Origin: Candidatus Villigracilis adiacens
GTDB lineage: Bacteria; Chloroflexota; Anaerolineae; Anaerolineales; Villigracilaceae
Assembly: GCA_016703605.1 (NCBI GenBank)
Contig: JADJBU010000011.1
Location: forward strand, 38,062 to 102,061
DNA: 64,000 nucleotides
Direction: 5' to 3'
Shown here: positions 8,562 to 17,186 of the stretch, one piece after another
Layout of the letters: each line of letters opens with the position of its first letter
Position numbering within the stretch: position 1 is the stretch's first letter
The notes under the pieces: model-generated
The model's database searches: none
What the model was told of the DNA's origin: nothing
Seen by the model: only the letters and a program-made list of their open reading frames with translations
Made by a program: the position numbers and the translations under genes

Positions 8562-9248
8562 ATGGTCAGACCCAGCAAGAAAACCCAAATACCCAATCTT
8601 CAGGAAGCCATCAAGGAAACGGCGTGGAAGCAGATCGCCGAGACGGGTGCGGCGGCGCTGTCGCTGCGGGCGATTGCGCGCGAACTCAAGATCACCGCGC
8701 CTGCCATCTATAACTATTTCCCAGATCGGGATGCGCTGGTAACCGCCCTGATCATAGATGCCTATACTTCCTCCGGGGATTATCAGTTCGCTTCACGCGA
8801 CGCCCAGGCAGGGGGCGACCTGGTGGAGCGTTTACGCGCGATTGGCTTTTCCTACCGACAATGGGCGTTGGATTATCCGCAGCGTTATCAACTGATCTTC
8901 GGCACGCCCATCCCTGGTTACCAGGCACCGATGATGGAAGTGTTGCCATCCGCGGCGCGTTCACTAAGCGCGCTCGTCAGTGTTATCGAGGAACTGCGCA
9001 TAGTCAATAGATTGAACGCCGACGGGTTTCCCGCGGTTCAACCCGGTTACGAGCAGATGTTCGACGTCTGGCGCGGTTTTGCGGGGGATTACGATATCTT
9101 CTCGCTTTCGATTGCCATGATCATCTGGAGCCGCGTGCATGGGTTAGTCTCATTGGAAGTTGCGGGCAATATGCCGCCCTTCGGCGTGGATGGTTCTGCG
9201 CTGTACCGTTATGAAATCGAATCCATTATCGGTCAATTTATAAAGTAA
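8562..9248 (+). CDS. TetR/AcrR-family transcriptional regulator (WHG-type C-terminus)
   Basis: The 228-residue protein has an N-terminal TetR helix-turn-helix at about 30-65 (LSLRAIARELKITAPAIYNYFPDRDALV). The C-terminal ligand domain resembles the TetR_C_13/WHG class. It heads a short plus-strand unit with the epimerase-like gene 12 bp downstream, and the palindrome over its promoter suggests autoregulation. The ligand is unknown. Confidence 0.9.
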   Translation: MVRPSKKTQIPNLQEAIKETAWKQIAETGAAALSLRAIARELKITAPAIYNYFPDRDALVTALIIDAYTSSGDYQFASRDAQAGGDLVERLRAIGFSYRQWALDYPQRYQLIFGTPIPGYQAPMMEVLPSAARSLSALVSVIEELRIVNRLNADGFPAVQPGYEQMFDVWRGFAGDYDIFSLSIAMIIWSRVHGLVSLEVAGNMPPFGVDGSALYRYEIESIIGQFIK

Positions 9249-9260
9249 AGAGGAGTTTAT

Positions 9261-10211
9261 ATGCCTGCAAATCACGTTGTATTGGGGACAGGCGCAATCG
9301 GACGCGCCATAATGATGGAGTTGACGACACGCGGAGAATCCGTGCGCATGGTGAACCGCTCGGGCAAGATGGACGAAGTCCCTGCCGGGGTGGAGGTGGT
9401 GGCGTCGGATGTGTATGACCCGGCAAAGGTCAGGGAAGTGACGCTCGGCGCGAAGGTGGTGTATCAGGCGTCGCAGCCGGAATATACCGAATGGGTGGAG
9501 AAATTCCCTGCCATGCAACAATCCATTATTGACGGGTTGACCGGCGGCAATGCCAAACTGGTCATCGTCGAAAATCTGTACATGTACGGGGATGTGAATG
9601 GCACTCCAATAACGGAATATCTTCCGCATAACGCGCATACCCGTAAGGGAAAAGTGCGTGGTGAGATCAGCAATTCTGCTTTTGAAGCGCATCGTGCCGG
9701 AAAGGTGCATGTGACCTCAGCGCGTGGGTCTGATTTCTTCGGTCCGTGGGGGTTGCCGACTGCGGCAATGGGCGAGCGTACGTTTTACCCGATGCTGCAT
9801 GGCAAGGCAGCAAGCCTGCTTGGGAATATTGACCTGCCGCACACGCATACCTATGTGCCCGACTTTGGCAAGGCGTTGGTCATTCTCGGTGAGCGTTCTG
9901 AGGCGGATGGGCAAGCCTGGCATGTACCGAACGATAATCCGCAGATCAGCCAGCGTGAAATGGCGCAGATGATTGCGGATGAAATGGGACTCCCTCTGAA
10001 AGTGAGCGCGATGGGCAAGACCATGATGTGGGTCGGCGGATTGTTCATCCCTGTTGCAAAGGAAACCGTTGAAATGATGTATGAGTTCGAGAAACCCTTC
10101 ATCGTCGATTCGAGCCGCTTTGAGTCTACATTTGGCATGAAAGCCACGCCGATGAAGGAAGCGATCAAAGAAACTGTGGCTTGGTATAAGAGCCATCCAG
10201 AGAAGAAGTAA
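9261..10211 (+). CDS. NAD-dependent epimerase/dehydratase family protein
   Basis: 316 residues of the extended short-chain dehydrogenase/atypical NmrA-like type. The N-terminal nucleotide motif is VLGTGAIGRAI (residues 7-17; G-x-G-x-x-G), and an YMYG sequence (about 108-111) stands where YxxxK is expected. It carries a strong ribosome-binding site (GAGGAG). The gene belongs with the TetR gene and is its probable target. The substrate cannot be named. The stop codon is the first base triplet of the octanucleotide array that follows. Confidence 0.85.
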   Translation: MPANHVVLGTGAIGRAIMMELTTRGESVRMVNRSGKMDEVPAGVEVVASDVYDPAKVREVTLGAKVVYQASQPEYTEWVEKFPAMQQSIIDGLTGGNAKLVIVENLYMYGDVNGTPITEYLPHNAHTRKGKVRGEISNSAFEAHRAGKVHVTSARGSDFFGPWGLPTAAMGERTFYPMLHGKAASLLGNIDLPHTHTYVPDFGKALVILGERSEADGQAWHVPNDNPQISQREMAQMIADEMGLPLKVSAMGKTMMWVGGLFIPVAKETVEMMYEFEKPFIVDSSRFESTFGMKATPMKEAIKETVAWYKSHPEKK

Positions 10212-10328
10212 ACAGGTAGACAGGTAGACAAGTAGACAAGTAAACAAGTAGACAGGTAGACAAGTAAACAAGTAGACAAGTAGACAAGTAGACAAGTAGA
10301 CAAGTAGACAAGTAGATAAGTAAGCAAG
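10209..10328. repeat. octanucleotide tandem repeat, 15 units of TAGACAAG
   Basis: Fifteen contiguous 8-bp units, consensus TAGACAAG, with variants TAAACAGG, TAGACAGG, TAAACAAG, TAGATAAG and TAAGCAAG at the edges. Homogeneous units in the middle point to slippage. It begins at the stop codon of the epimerase gene and ends 12 bp before the next ATG, so it occupies the entire intergenic region. Low-complexity translations across it are not genes. Confidence 0.95.
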
Positions 10329-10340
10329 GAGAGAGAGTTT

Positions 10341-10796
10341 ATGATTATTTTTAATTCGCTTATGGCAAGTTTGCATCATCTTGCGGCATTTACGCTGACG
10401 GCGTGCTTGGTGTATGAGTTCATTGCATTTCGTCGATCACTGACAGCTGGCGAAGTCCGCCGCATTCAACGAGTGGACTTATGGTATGGAATTTCTGCCG
10501 GGGTTCTACTGGTGGCGGGTCTGTTACGGGTTTTCTATTTCGAGAAAGGCGCAAGTTTTTACAGCGCCAACCCCATGTTCTGGATCAAAATGACATTGTT
10601 CACGGTCGTCGGTCTGCTCTCGATCTATCCGACGATTCGCTACATCCGCTGGGGAACAGTGAGTGAAAGCGCGACGTTTGAAGTTCCGGAGGAAGAACAC
10701 AACCGCATTCGATGGATGTTGAATTTGGAGATCGTTGGGCTGGCGCTGATTCTCTTTGCGGCACCTGCTATGGCGCGTGCCATTGGTATGAACTGA
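10341..10796 (+). CDS. DUF2214 family membrane protein
   Basis: 151 residues with four hydrophobic helices. The pattern SLHHLAAFTLTACLVYEF at the start and NPMFWIKMTLFTVVGLLSIYPTIRYIRW in the centre match DUF2214, an uncharacterised family. A ribosome-binding site (AGGAGAGAG) directly follows the octanucleotide array, so array length sets the distance to any promoter in or before the epimerase gene. It converges with the glycosyltransferase gene (6 bp apart). Confidence 0.8.
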   Translation: MIIFNSLMASLHHLAAFTLTACLVYEFIAFRRSLTAGEVRRIQRVDLWYGISAGVLLVAGLLRVFYFEKGASFYSANPMFWIKMTLFTVVGLLSIYPTIRYIRWGTVSESATFEVPEEEHNRIRWMLNLEIVGLALILFAAPAMARAIGMN

Positions 10797-10802
10797 CGCC
10801 TG

Positions 10803-11894
10803 CTATTTCTTGTGCTTCTCGATATGGTTTGAGATTTCCCGCCGGAATCGCTCTTCGGAAAAACGAGCCGCATTCTCAGATGCGGCTTTGCTATTTAATT
10901 TCACGGACTCGAATTTCAAGACCGCTTCGACCATCCCGGACTCGGTCTGGTCGTTGAATAAAATACCGGTTTCCCCGTCGTGGACGATTTCCGACGCGCC
11001 GCCTTTTTTATAGGCAATGACGGGGCATCCCGCTGCCTGCGCCTCTGCCATGGCAATGCCAAAATCCTCGGTTGCCATATACACAAAGGCTTTTGCTTTG
11101 TTCATCAAGTCTGTTACGACCGCATCGGTTTGATAACCCATGAGTTTGATATTGTCTTTTGCCATTCGGCGGATTGCTGGCATGTCGGGACCGTCACCGA
11201 CGATGACCAACGGAGAGCCCAAGGCGTTAAATGCCTTGACGATTTCAATGCCCATTTTGTATGGAACCAGTCGTGAAACGAACAGGTAATACTCATCGCG
11301 CTCATTAGCTGAATTAAAACGCTGCAAATCCACGGGTGGATAAATTACCTGCGACTCGCGCCCCCAGGCTTCATGGATGTGGGACGCCGTCCAGTGTGAA
11401 TTCGCGATCAGCGAATCGGACCGGGCTGAGGCAGAAGCGTCCCACTGGCGTAGCAGGTTCAGGGTCCCGAGTGCGGCGAGGCGGATGAGAGGGTTGGTCA
11501 AGCCGTGCAATTTCAGGTAATCATCCCGCATATGCCAGGCGTATCGCATCGGCGTAGAGATGTAGGAAATATGCGCCTGGCGCGCATGGGTTTTTACCCC
11601 ATGCGCCACGGCATGTGAAAGCGAAAAAACAAGGTCGTATTTGCCCACGTCCAGCGATTCGATGGCGAACGGCATGACTGGCAAAAATTTGCGATAATGA
11701 CGTTCGATGCGGGGGATATTCTGCAAAAAACTTGCGCGGACCTTGAGGTTTTTTAGTTCCGTGTTCTCGAAATTTTTCGGGAAGTGAGTCAGTGAAAAAA
11801 CATCGGCATCCGGAAAAAGGCGCAGTAACTGCGCAAGCAATCGCTCGCTGCCGCCGAACGTGCTCAACCATTCATGGACGATGGCGGTCTTCAT
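10803..11894 (-). CDS. glycosyltransferase family 4, mannosyltransferase-like
   Basis: The 363-residue protein has the GT-B fold of GT4 enzymes. The C-terminal donor half shows LFVSRLVPYKMGIEIVKAFN, IVGDGPDMPAIR and the E-x7-E region FGIAMAEAQAAGCPVIAYKKGGASE. The N-terminus EWLSTFGGSERL (EW..x.GG) binds the acceptor side. It resembles WbaZ-like mannosyltransferases. It is transcribed away from the other glycan genes at 11992-20023, with 97 bp between the two starts. Confidence 0.9.
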   Translation of the reverse strand: MKTAIVHEWLSTFGGSERLLAQLLRLFPDADVFSLTHFPKNFENTELKNLKVRASFLQNIPRIERHYRKFLPVMPFAIESLDVGKYDLVFSLSHAVAHGVKTHARQAHISYISTPMRYAWHMRDDYLKLHGLTNPLIRLAALGTLNLLRQWDASASARSDSLIANSHWTASHIHEAWGRESQVIYPPVDLQRFNSANERDEYYLFVSRLVPYKMGIEIVKAFNALGSPLVIVGDGPDMPAIRRMAKDNIKLMGYQTDAVVTDLMNKAKAFVYMATEDFGIAMAEAQAAGCPVIAYKKGGASEIVHDGETGILFNDQTESGMVEAVLKFESVKLNSKAASENAARFSEERFRREISNHIEKHKK

Positions 11895-11991
11895 TTGCGA
11901 CCGTCCGCGTAAACTGCGGTACCAATAAGAAAAAACATGACCGGCGACGGATTATAATTGCAAACAGGATCGCGCGGATTACTTTAGCGTT

Positions 11992-13323
11992 GTGAATACC
12001 CTTATTCCCCCTCCCTTTTCACGCTTCTTTCGTTCAGGAGCGCGTATTTTTTTTGCGGCTTCCATTGTGCTTGCCCCGTTTCGTTATCGGGCGAGCCTGT
12101 GGGCACGCCCATTTCATCCGGTATATTCCGATTACACGGATTTCTTGCTATCGGCTGGCGATGTGGCGGTTTTTTTTACGCTTGTATTTTGGGCATGTTC
12201 TTTGCTCGTCCAACCTCGCAGGGTAAAACCGGGGAACCCGCTGGTATTTGCCCTGTTGACCGGTTTGACCGTCGCCGCCTGGGTCTCCACACTTGGGAGT
12301 TTCGACCCGGTTGCGAGCCGGTATCATTCGGTTCGATTCGTCCTCCTGCTGTTTTATTACCTGTTTATTGTGAACGAGATTACCTCGACCTGGCTGTTGG
12401 TCGTTCCGGTTTTTATTCAGGCAGGGGCGCAGGCGTTGATCGGCGTCGGACAATTTTTTGCCCAATCCTCGCTTGGGCTTCAGATCCTTGGCGAACACGT
12501 CCTCGATCCGCTCGTCAGTGGGACAAGTATCATCCCGGTTCACGGCGGACGGATTTTACGCGCATACGGGCTGACAGACCACCCAAACATCCTTGGCGGC
12601 TGCCTGGCGTTCGCGCTTGCGATTCTGCTGGCGGTCGTTGTTTATGGAGAACGCCGAAAGTCCCTGCCCGCCTCGGCTGCGGTCCTTTTGCTCTTCCCCG
12701 CCCTGCTGCTCACATTTTCACGTTCTGCCTGGCTTGGTTTTTTTGCGGCAGGCGCCTTCCTGTTCGGTTCCGCGCTTTTCTCCCGCAAATGGGATTCGGC
12801 GATTCGAACAGCCCTGCTTGGCGCGGCTTGCCTGGCTGCCATTACGCCCCTTTTGCTAAGAGACGGTTCGGTTTTTGGAAAACGCTTCAACGGCGGCGAT
12901 GTGACGGGAGACGCGCCAATGGCAGAACGGGCTTTCCTGATGGAAAAGGGAAACACGCTCTTTGTGGAACACTCCGCCATCGGTGTGGGGTTGGGCGCCT
13001 CGCCCCTCGCCATGAAGATGAGATTCGAGGAATTTCCACTGCCATACCAGCCCCCGCATTTCACCCTGCTGACAGTCCCGCTTGAGACCGGTGTTTTCGG
13101 CGGCGCCTTCTACCTGCTGCTCTTTATCTACCCATTCGCAGATTTTATCCTCCGGCGAAAAATCTACCTCCATACCCCGGCTGGCATGGGAGTCCTGGCG
13201 CTCCTGCTTGCAATTTCGGTCGTTAGCCTGTTCGATTACCATACCTGGTATTACCTGCCCGGGCGCATCTGGCAGTGGCTGGCTTGGGGCTTGTATTCGC
13301 AGGTTTCTGCAAGGATGGGATAG
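11992..13323 (+). CDS. O-antigen ligase family protein (Wzy_C type)
   Basis: 443 residues, starting at GTG, with about ten to twelve membrane spans. The large extracytoplasmic loop (about 280-345) contains the Wzy_C-type signature HNxxL-like region (GNTLFVEHSAIGVGLGASPLAMKM) of O-antigen ligases and polymerases. It would join or polymerise lipid-linked glycans on the outer face of the membrane. A TATAAT lies at 11953-11958 but no good -35 is seen. It leads a tight series of glycan genes; the next starts 6 bp on. Confidence 0.8.
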   Translation: MNTLIPPPFSRFFRSGARIFFAASIVLAPFRYRASLWARPFHPVYSDYTDFLLSAGDVAVFFTLVFWACSLLVQPRRVKPGNPLVFALLTGLTVAAWVSTLGSFDPVASRYHSVRFVLLLFYYLFIVNEITSTWLLVVPVFIQAGAQALIGVGQFFAQSSLGLQILGEHVLDPLVSGTSIIPVHGGRILRAYGLTDHPNILGGCLAFALAILLAVVVYGERRKSLPASAAVLLLFPALLLTFSRSAWLGFFAAGAFLFGSALFSRKWDSAIRTALLGAACLAAITPLLLRDGSVFGKRFNGGDVTGDAPMAERAFLMEKGNTLFVEHSAIGVGLGASPLAMKMRFEEFPLPYQPPHFTLLTVPLETGVFGGAFYLLLFIYPFADFILRRKIYLHTPAGMGVLALLLAISVVSLFDYHTWYYLPGRIWQWLAWGLYSQVSARMG

Positions 13324-13329
13324 CGGATC

Positions 13330-14823
13330 ATGCCTGAATACCTGCTTGCTCCCGTCCTCGTCGGCTACTCCCTTGTTGCGGCGGCATTAATTCTCTACGT
13401 TTCGAATTTGTTTTACCTGATTCTGGCGGGCGCGAAGAATCGCGGAAAACTGCGAGACGTCCGTCCCACAATGGAAAACGCGCCGCCCTTTGTCACCGTC
13501 CAACTGCCGGTTTACAACGAATGGTACGTGGCAGGGCGCCTGCTCGAAGCCTGCGCCGGTTTGGAGTATCCCCGCGACCGGTTCGAAATTCAGGTTCTCG
13601 ACGACTCAACCGACGAAACCGCCTCCATGATCGCGGATATGGTTAAGGAGCTTCAAACCCGCGGCGTGAACATCCTCCACCTTCACCGGACCAACCGCCA
13701 GGGATTCAAAGCCGGGGCGCTCGCAAAGGGACTCGAATCGGCAAAAGGCGAATTCATCGCCATCTTCGACGCCGACTTCCTGCCCCAAAAAGATTTCCTC
13801 TTGAAGATGATCCCCCGCTTTGAACAAAACACCGCGTTCGTGCAGGCGCGCTGGGAACACCTGAACCGCGATTATTCGCTCCTGACCCTCCTGCAATCCT
13901 TCTCCCTCGACGCGCATTTCGCCGTTGACCAACTTGCCCGTTCGAGCGGCGGTTTCGTCTTCAACTTCAACGGCACGGCGGGAATCTGGCGCAAGTCCGC
14001 CATTCTCGATGCCGGTGGATGGCACGCCGATACCCTGACCGAAGACATGGACCTTTCATACCGCGCATTTTTACGCGGCTGGCAGGCGGTCTACGCCGGC
14101 GACGTCGAAGCCCCAGCCGAACTGCCGGTGAGTTTTACCGCCTACCGCCGCCAGCAATATCGTTGGGCGCGCGGAAGCCTGGAATGCGCCATCAAATACC
14201 TCCCCATCATCTGGCGCGGAAATTTTCCCCCCGCCCAAAAACTGCAAGCCACCTTTCACCTGACCGGATACCTGCTCCACATGCTAACCGTCCTCCTGAT
14301 GTTCTTTTACCCGCTGCTTTTGCTTTTTGCCCGCAATTACCCAACCCTGCTTGCCCCGGTCGGCATCGGGCTGCTGATGAACTTCCTCGCCCTGGCTCCC
14401 GCCGTCTATTTCATTTCCGCGCAGCATTTTTTGAAAAGACGCTGGCTGTCATCCCTGCCCCTGGTTTTCATGCTCTCCATTCTTGCCTCCGGCATGGTCC
14501 TGAACACCATGCGCGCCCTCATCCAAATCCTTCAGGGGCAGGTCGTTCCATTCGAGCGCACGCCAAAGTTCGGCATCACCGACCGGTCGCAATCGTGGCG
14601 CGGCAGGCGATACCTCATCCGCTTCGATGCGCTCATCCTCTTTGAAATTGCCCTGGGCGCCTTCAATCTTTGGACGGCATGGATCGCCTGGGACTCGGGC
14701 TATTATTTGATGATGATCTATGCCTTTTTCTTCGCCCTGGGCTTGTTCTACTTCTCGACCGCCACCTTCATCCAATCCTTGTCTCTCCGCTTCTCCCGCG
14801 ACCGTCAGCCCGTCTCTGCCTAA
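13330..14823 (+). CDS. processive-type family 2 glycosyltransferase, CslA/cellulose-synthase-like
   Basis: The 497-residue membrane GT2 has one N-terminal span, a GT-A domain and about four C-terminal spans. Catalytic features are the PVYNE start of the fold (about 59-63), VLDDSTDET (about 93-101), IFDADFLP (D-x-D, about 140-147), TEDMDLSYR (ED, about 237) and the QxxRW motif as QQYRW near residue 275. Such enzymes make beta-linked polysaccharides or transfer sugars to lipids. It follows the ligase gene by 6 bp and precedes a TTG-started gene by 12 bp. Confidence 0.9.
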   Translation: MPEYLLAPVLVGYSLVAAALILYVSNLFYLILAGAKNRGKLRDVRPTMENAPPFVTVQLPVYNEWYVAGRLLEACAGLEYPRDRFEIQVLDDSTDETASMIADMVKELQTRGVNILHLHRTNRQGFKAGALAKGLESAKGEFIAIFDADFLPQKDFLLKMIPRFEQNTAFVQARWEHLNRDYSLLTLLQSFSLDAHFAVDQLARSSGGFVFNFNGTAGIWRKSAILDAGGWHADTLTEDMDLSYRAFLRGWQAVYAGDVEAPAELPVSFTAYRRQQYRWARGSLECAIKYLPIIWRGNFPPAQKLQATFHLTGYLLHMLTVLLMFFYPLLLLFARNYPTLLAPVGIGLLMNFLALAPAVYFISAQHFLKRRWLSSLPLVFMLSILASGMVLNTMRALIQILQGQVVPFERTPKFGITDRSQSWRGRRYLIRFDALILFEIALGAFNLWTAWIAWDSGYYLMMIYAFFFALGLFYFSTATFIQSLSLRFSRDRQPVSA

Positions 14824-14835
14824 AGGACTTTTATC

Positions 14836-15774
14836 TTGTCTGTCACCGGACTCTCCCCATCCATCTCCGCCGCGGTCGATTCCCCCATCGAAATGGCGGT
14901 TCTCGAAACGCTGGCGTATTCGGATATTTTCGATTACCCGCTTTCGCTGGAGGAATTAATGAGATATTTGCCCATCCCCGCAGACCGCGACGCGCTCAAG
15001 AATCAAATCGCCGCGATTCCGTCCGTCGCCCGCGACGACTCAACCGGCTTTTATCATCTTGCCGGGCGGGGAAACATCATCGCCGTTCGCCGGGCTCGCG
15101 AAGCCGCCTCCCGCAGTTCTTTCAACCGCGCCCTCGCATACGGAAAGATTTTGGGGCAATTCCCCTTCGCCCGCATGGCGGCGATGACTGGCTCGCTTGC
15201 CATGTTGAACCTCTCCGCGAATGCCGACATGGACTTCATGCTCGTCACCGCCCCCAACCGCCTGTGGATCGCCCGCGCCTTGGCCGTCACCTTCGGCAGG
15301 CTGATGCGCCTGACCGGCGACCGCATCTGCGTAAACCTGCTTGTTTCAGAAAATTCCCTGGAATGGAGCCGCCACGACCTGTATTCCGCCCGCGAGATGG
15401 GACAGATGATTCCCATTTCTGGCATGACGGTCTATCGCCGCCTGCGCGAATCGAATCCCTGGGTCGCATCCTTCCTGCCGAACGCCGGGTTCGCGCCGGG
15501 GCATTCCCCGGATACCCCCCGCCAATCAGGCTCCCGGCTGCAACGGTTTCTCGAACTCTTGCTGCCCGAAACACTCGCCGCCCGCCTGGACTCGCTGCTG
15601 ATGGATTTCCAACTTCGCAGGATCATCCGCGAATATGGGCAGGGGCTCGAATCGAATTTCACCATTGATTTGTGCCAGGGAAATTTTCACAACCATCGCA
15701 CGCGGACGGATGACGCCTTTCAGGCGCGGTTGGTCTCTTTGGGTATAACGCCGCGGGAGGATTTTGAGCAATGA
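14836..15774 (+). CDS. nucleotidyltransferase-like protein of glycan cluster
   Basis: 312 residues, probably starting at TTG 14836. The segment MTGSLAMLNLSANADMDFMLVT (about 118-139) fits the G-S/x-x-x-N...D-x-D signature of polymerase-beta-like nucleotidyltransferases, here GS followed by DMD. The N-terminal 90 residues look like a winged helix (LETLAYSDIFDYPLSLEEL). Its stop overlaps the ATG of the radical SAM gene (ATGA). Substrate and activity are unknown; the family assignment is by motif only. Confidence 0.5.
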   Translation: MSVTGLSPSISAAVDSPIEMAVLETLAYSDIFDYPLSLEELMRYLPIPADRDALKNQIAAIPSVARDDSTGFYHLAGRGNIIAVRRAREAASRSSFNRALAYGKILGQFPFARMAAMTGSLAMLNLSANADMDFMLVTAPNRLWIARALAVTFGRLMRLTGDRICVNLLVSENSLEWSRHDLYSAREMGQMIPISGMTVYRRLRESNPWVASFLPNAGFAPGHSPDTPRQSGSRLQRFLELLLPETLAARLDSLLMDFQLRRIIREYGQGLESNFTIDLCQGNFHNHRTRTDDAFQARLVSLGITPREDFEQ

Positions 15775-17186
15775 AGAAGGCGCTGTTTGGACAATCCTAC
15801 TACCTGCGCTTTGACCCGAAACTTTGGCGGGCAATGCAGCCATATCCGCCGCTGGGGACGTTGTACGCGGCAGCCTACATCCGTGAGAAGGGATATGAAG
15901 TGGCGCTCTTCGATGCCATGTTGGCAGAATCTGAAGAGGAATGGGCGAAGTCGCTTGACGAACACAAGCCGAGCTATGCGGTGATTTACGAAGATAATTT
16001 CAACTATCTTTCCAAGATGTGCCTTTTGCGGATGCGCGAAGCCGCGTTCACGATGATTCGAATGGCAAGGCAGCGCGGGTGCGTGGTCGTCTTATGCGGG
16101 GCGGATGTCACCGATCATTACGATAAATATCTCGAACAGGGCGCGGATTACTGCATCCTCGGCGAAGGCGAAGAAACACTTGCAGAACTGCTGGACCAGT
16201 TATCGGCGGGGAAAGAGCCGGGGAACATTCCCGGTATCGTATCGCGTGTCTCATATCCTGTTCCCCTCACCCCATCCCGCCGCCCCGACATCAAAAATCT
16301 CGACGCTCTCCCATTCCCCGCGTGGGATTTGGTTGACATCCAAAAATACAAAAAGATTTGGTACGAAAAGCATGGTTATTTTTCAATGAATATGGTCACC
16401 ACGCGCGGCTGCCCGTATCACTGCAATTGGTGCGCCAAGCCGATCTGGGGGCAGCGTTACAACTCGCGCTCGCCGGAGAATGTGGCGGCGGAGATGAAAT
16501 GGCTCAAAGATAATTTTGCGCCGGATCATATCTGGTTTGCCGATGATATTTTTGGCTTGAGGCCCAATTGGGTGGAGCGGTTTGCGGATCTGCTCATGGA
16601 GAACGATGCGGTGATTTCCTTCAAGTGCTTAAAACGTGCAGATTTGGTCACCGAGGAAACAGCGGCGGCGCTGGCAAAGGCGGGCTGCAAGATCGTGTGG
16701 GTCGGCGCGGAATCCGGTTCGCAAAGGATATTGGATGCGATGGACAAGGGCGATAAGGTCGAAGATATTTATCGCGCGGCTGAACGATTACATGCCAATG
16801 GCATTCAAGTGGGATTCTTTTTACAGTTCGGCTACCCCGGTGAGACATGGGACGATGTGCAATTGACCTTGAAAATGGCGCGCGAATGTATGCCCGATGA
16901 TATTGGCGTTTCTGTTTCTTATCCTCTGCCGGGGACGAAGTTCTACGAACGCGTGAAATTGGAACTGGGCGAAAAACAAAACTGGGTCGACTCGGACGAC
17001 CTTGCCTTGCTCTATCGCGGTCCTTTCCCGCAGGAGTTTTATCGCATCCTGCATGGGCGGGTGCATCATGAATTTCGCCTGCGCAAGGCGTGGCGGAATT
17101 TTGAAATGCGCGGCATGGCGCTTTCGCCGGTCTACCTGCTGGGCTGGGCGCGGGCAGAGATGCGCCTGCGGTCGTTCAACCGGTGA
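15771..17186 (+). CDS. B12-binding radical SAM protein
   Basis: 471 residues. The first 150 residues form a cobalamin-binding-like Rossmann domain (PPLGTLYAAAYIREKGYEV; EQGADYCILGEGEETLAEL). The radical SAM core holds the CxxxCxxC cluster motif as CPYHCNWC near residues 213-220, followed by GAESGSQRILDAMDKG and GFFLQFGYPGET, typical of the BchE/HpnJ-like class. These enzymes catalyse methylations, cyclisations or other radical chemistry. Its ATG overlaps the stop of the gene before it, and its own TGA overlaps the GTG of the flippase. Product unknown, but the context points to a glycan or glycolipid. Confidence 0.9.
   Translation: MKKALFGQSYYLRFDPKLWRAMQPYPPLGTLYAAAYIREKGYEVALFDAMLAESEEEWAKSLDEHKPSYAVIYEDNFNYLSKMCLLRMREAAFTMIRMARQRGCVVVLCGADVTDHYDKYLEQGADYCILGEGEETLAELLDQLSAGKEPGNIPGIVSRVSYPVPLTPSRRPDIKNLDALPFPAWDLVDIQKYKKIWYEKHGYFSMNMVTTRGCPYHCNWCAKPIWGQRYNSRSPENVAAEMKWLKDNFAPDHIWFADDIFGLRPNWVERFADLLMENDAVISFKCLKRADLVTEETAAALAKAGCKIVWVGAESGSQRILDAMDKGDKVEDIYRAAERLHANGIQVGFFLQFGYPGETWDDVQLTLKMARECMPDDIGVSVSYPLPGTKFYERVKLELGEKQNWVDSDDLALLYRGPFPQEFYRILHGRVHHEFRLRKAWRNFEMRGMALSPVYLLGWARAEMRLRSFNR

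Noticed and set aside
9717..10379. Frame with CLLVYLST repeats on the minus strand
   Set aside because: Translation of the octanucleotide array joined to the antisense of the epimerase gene; not a protein.
14670..15668. 332-codon frame rich in Arg and Pro
   Set aside because: Alternate frame of the GT2 and nucleotidyltransferase-like genes, which have clear motifs.
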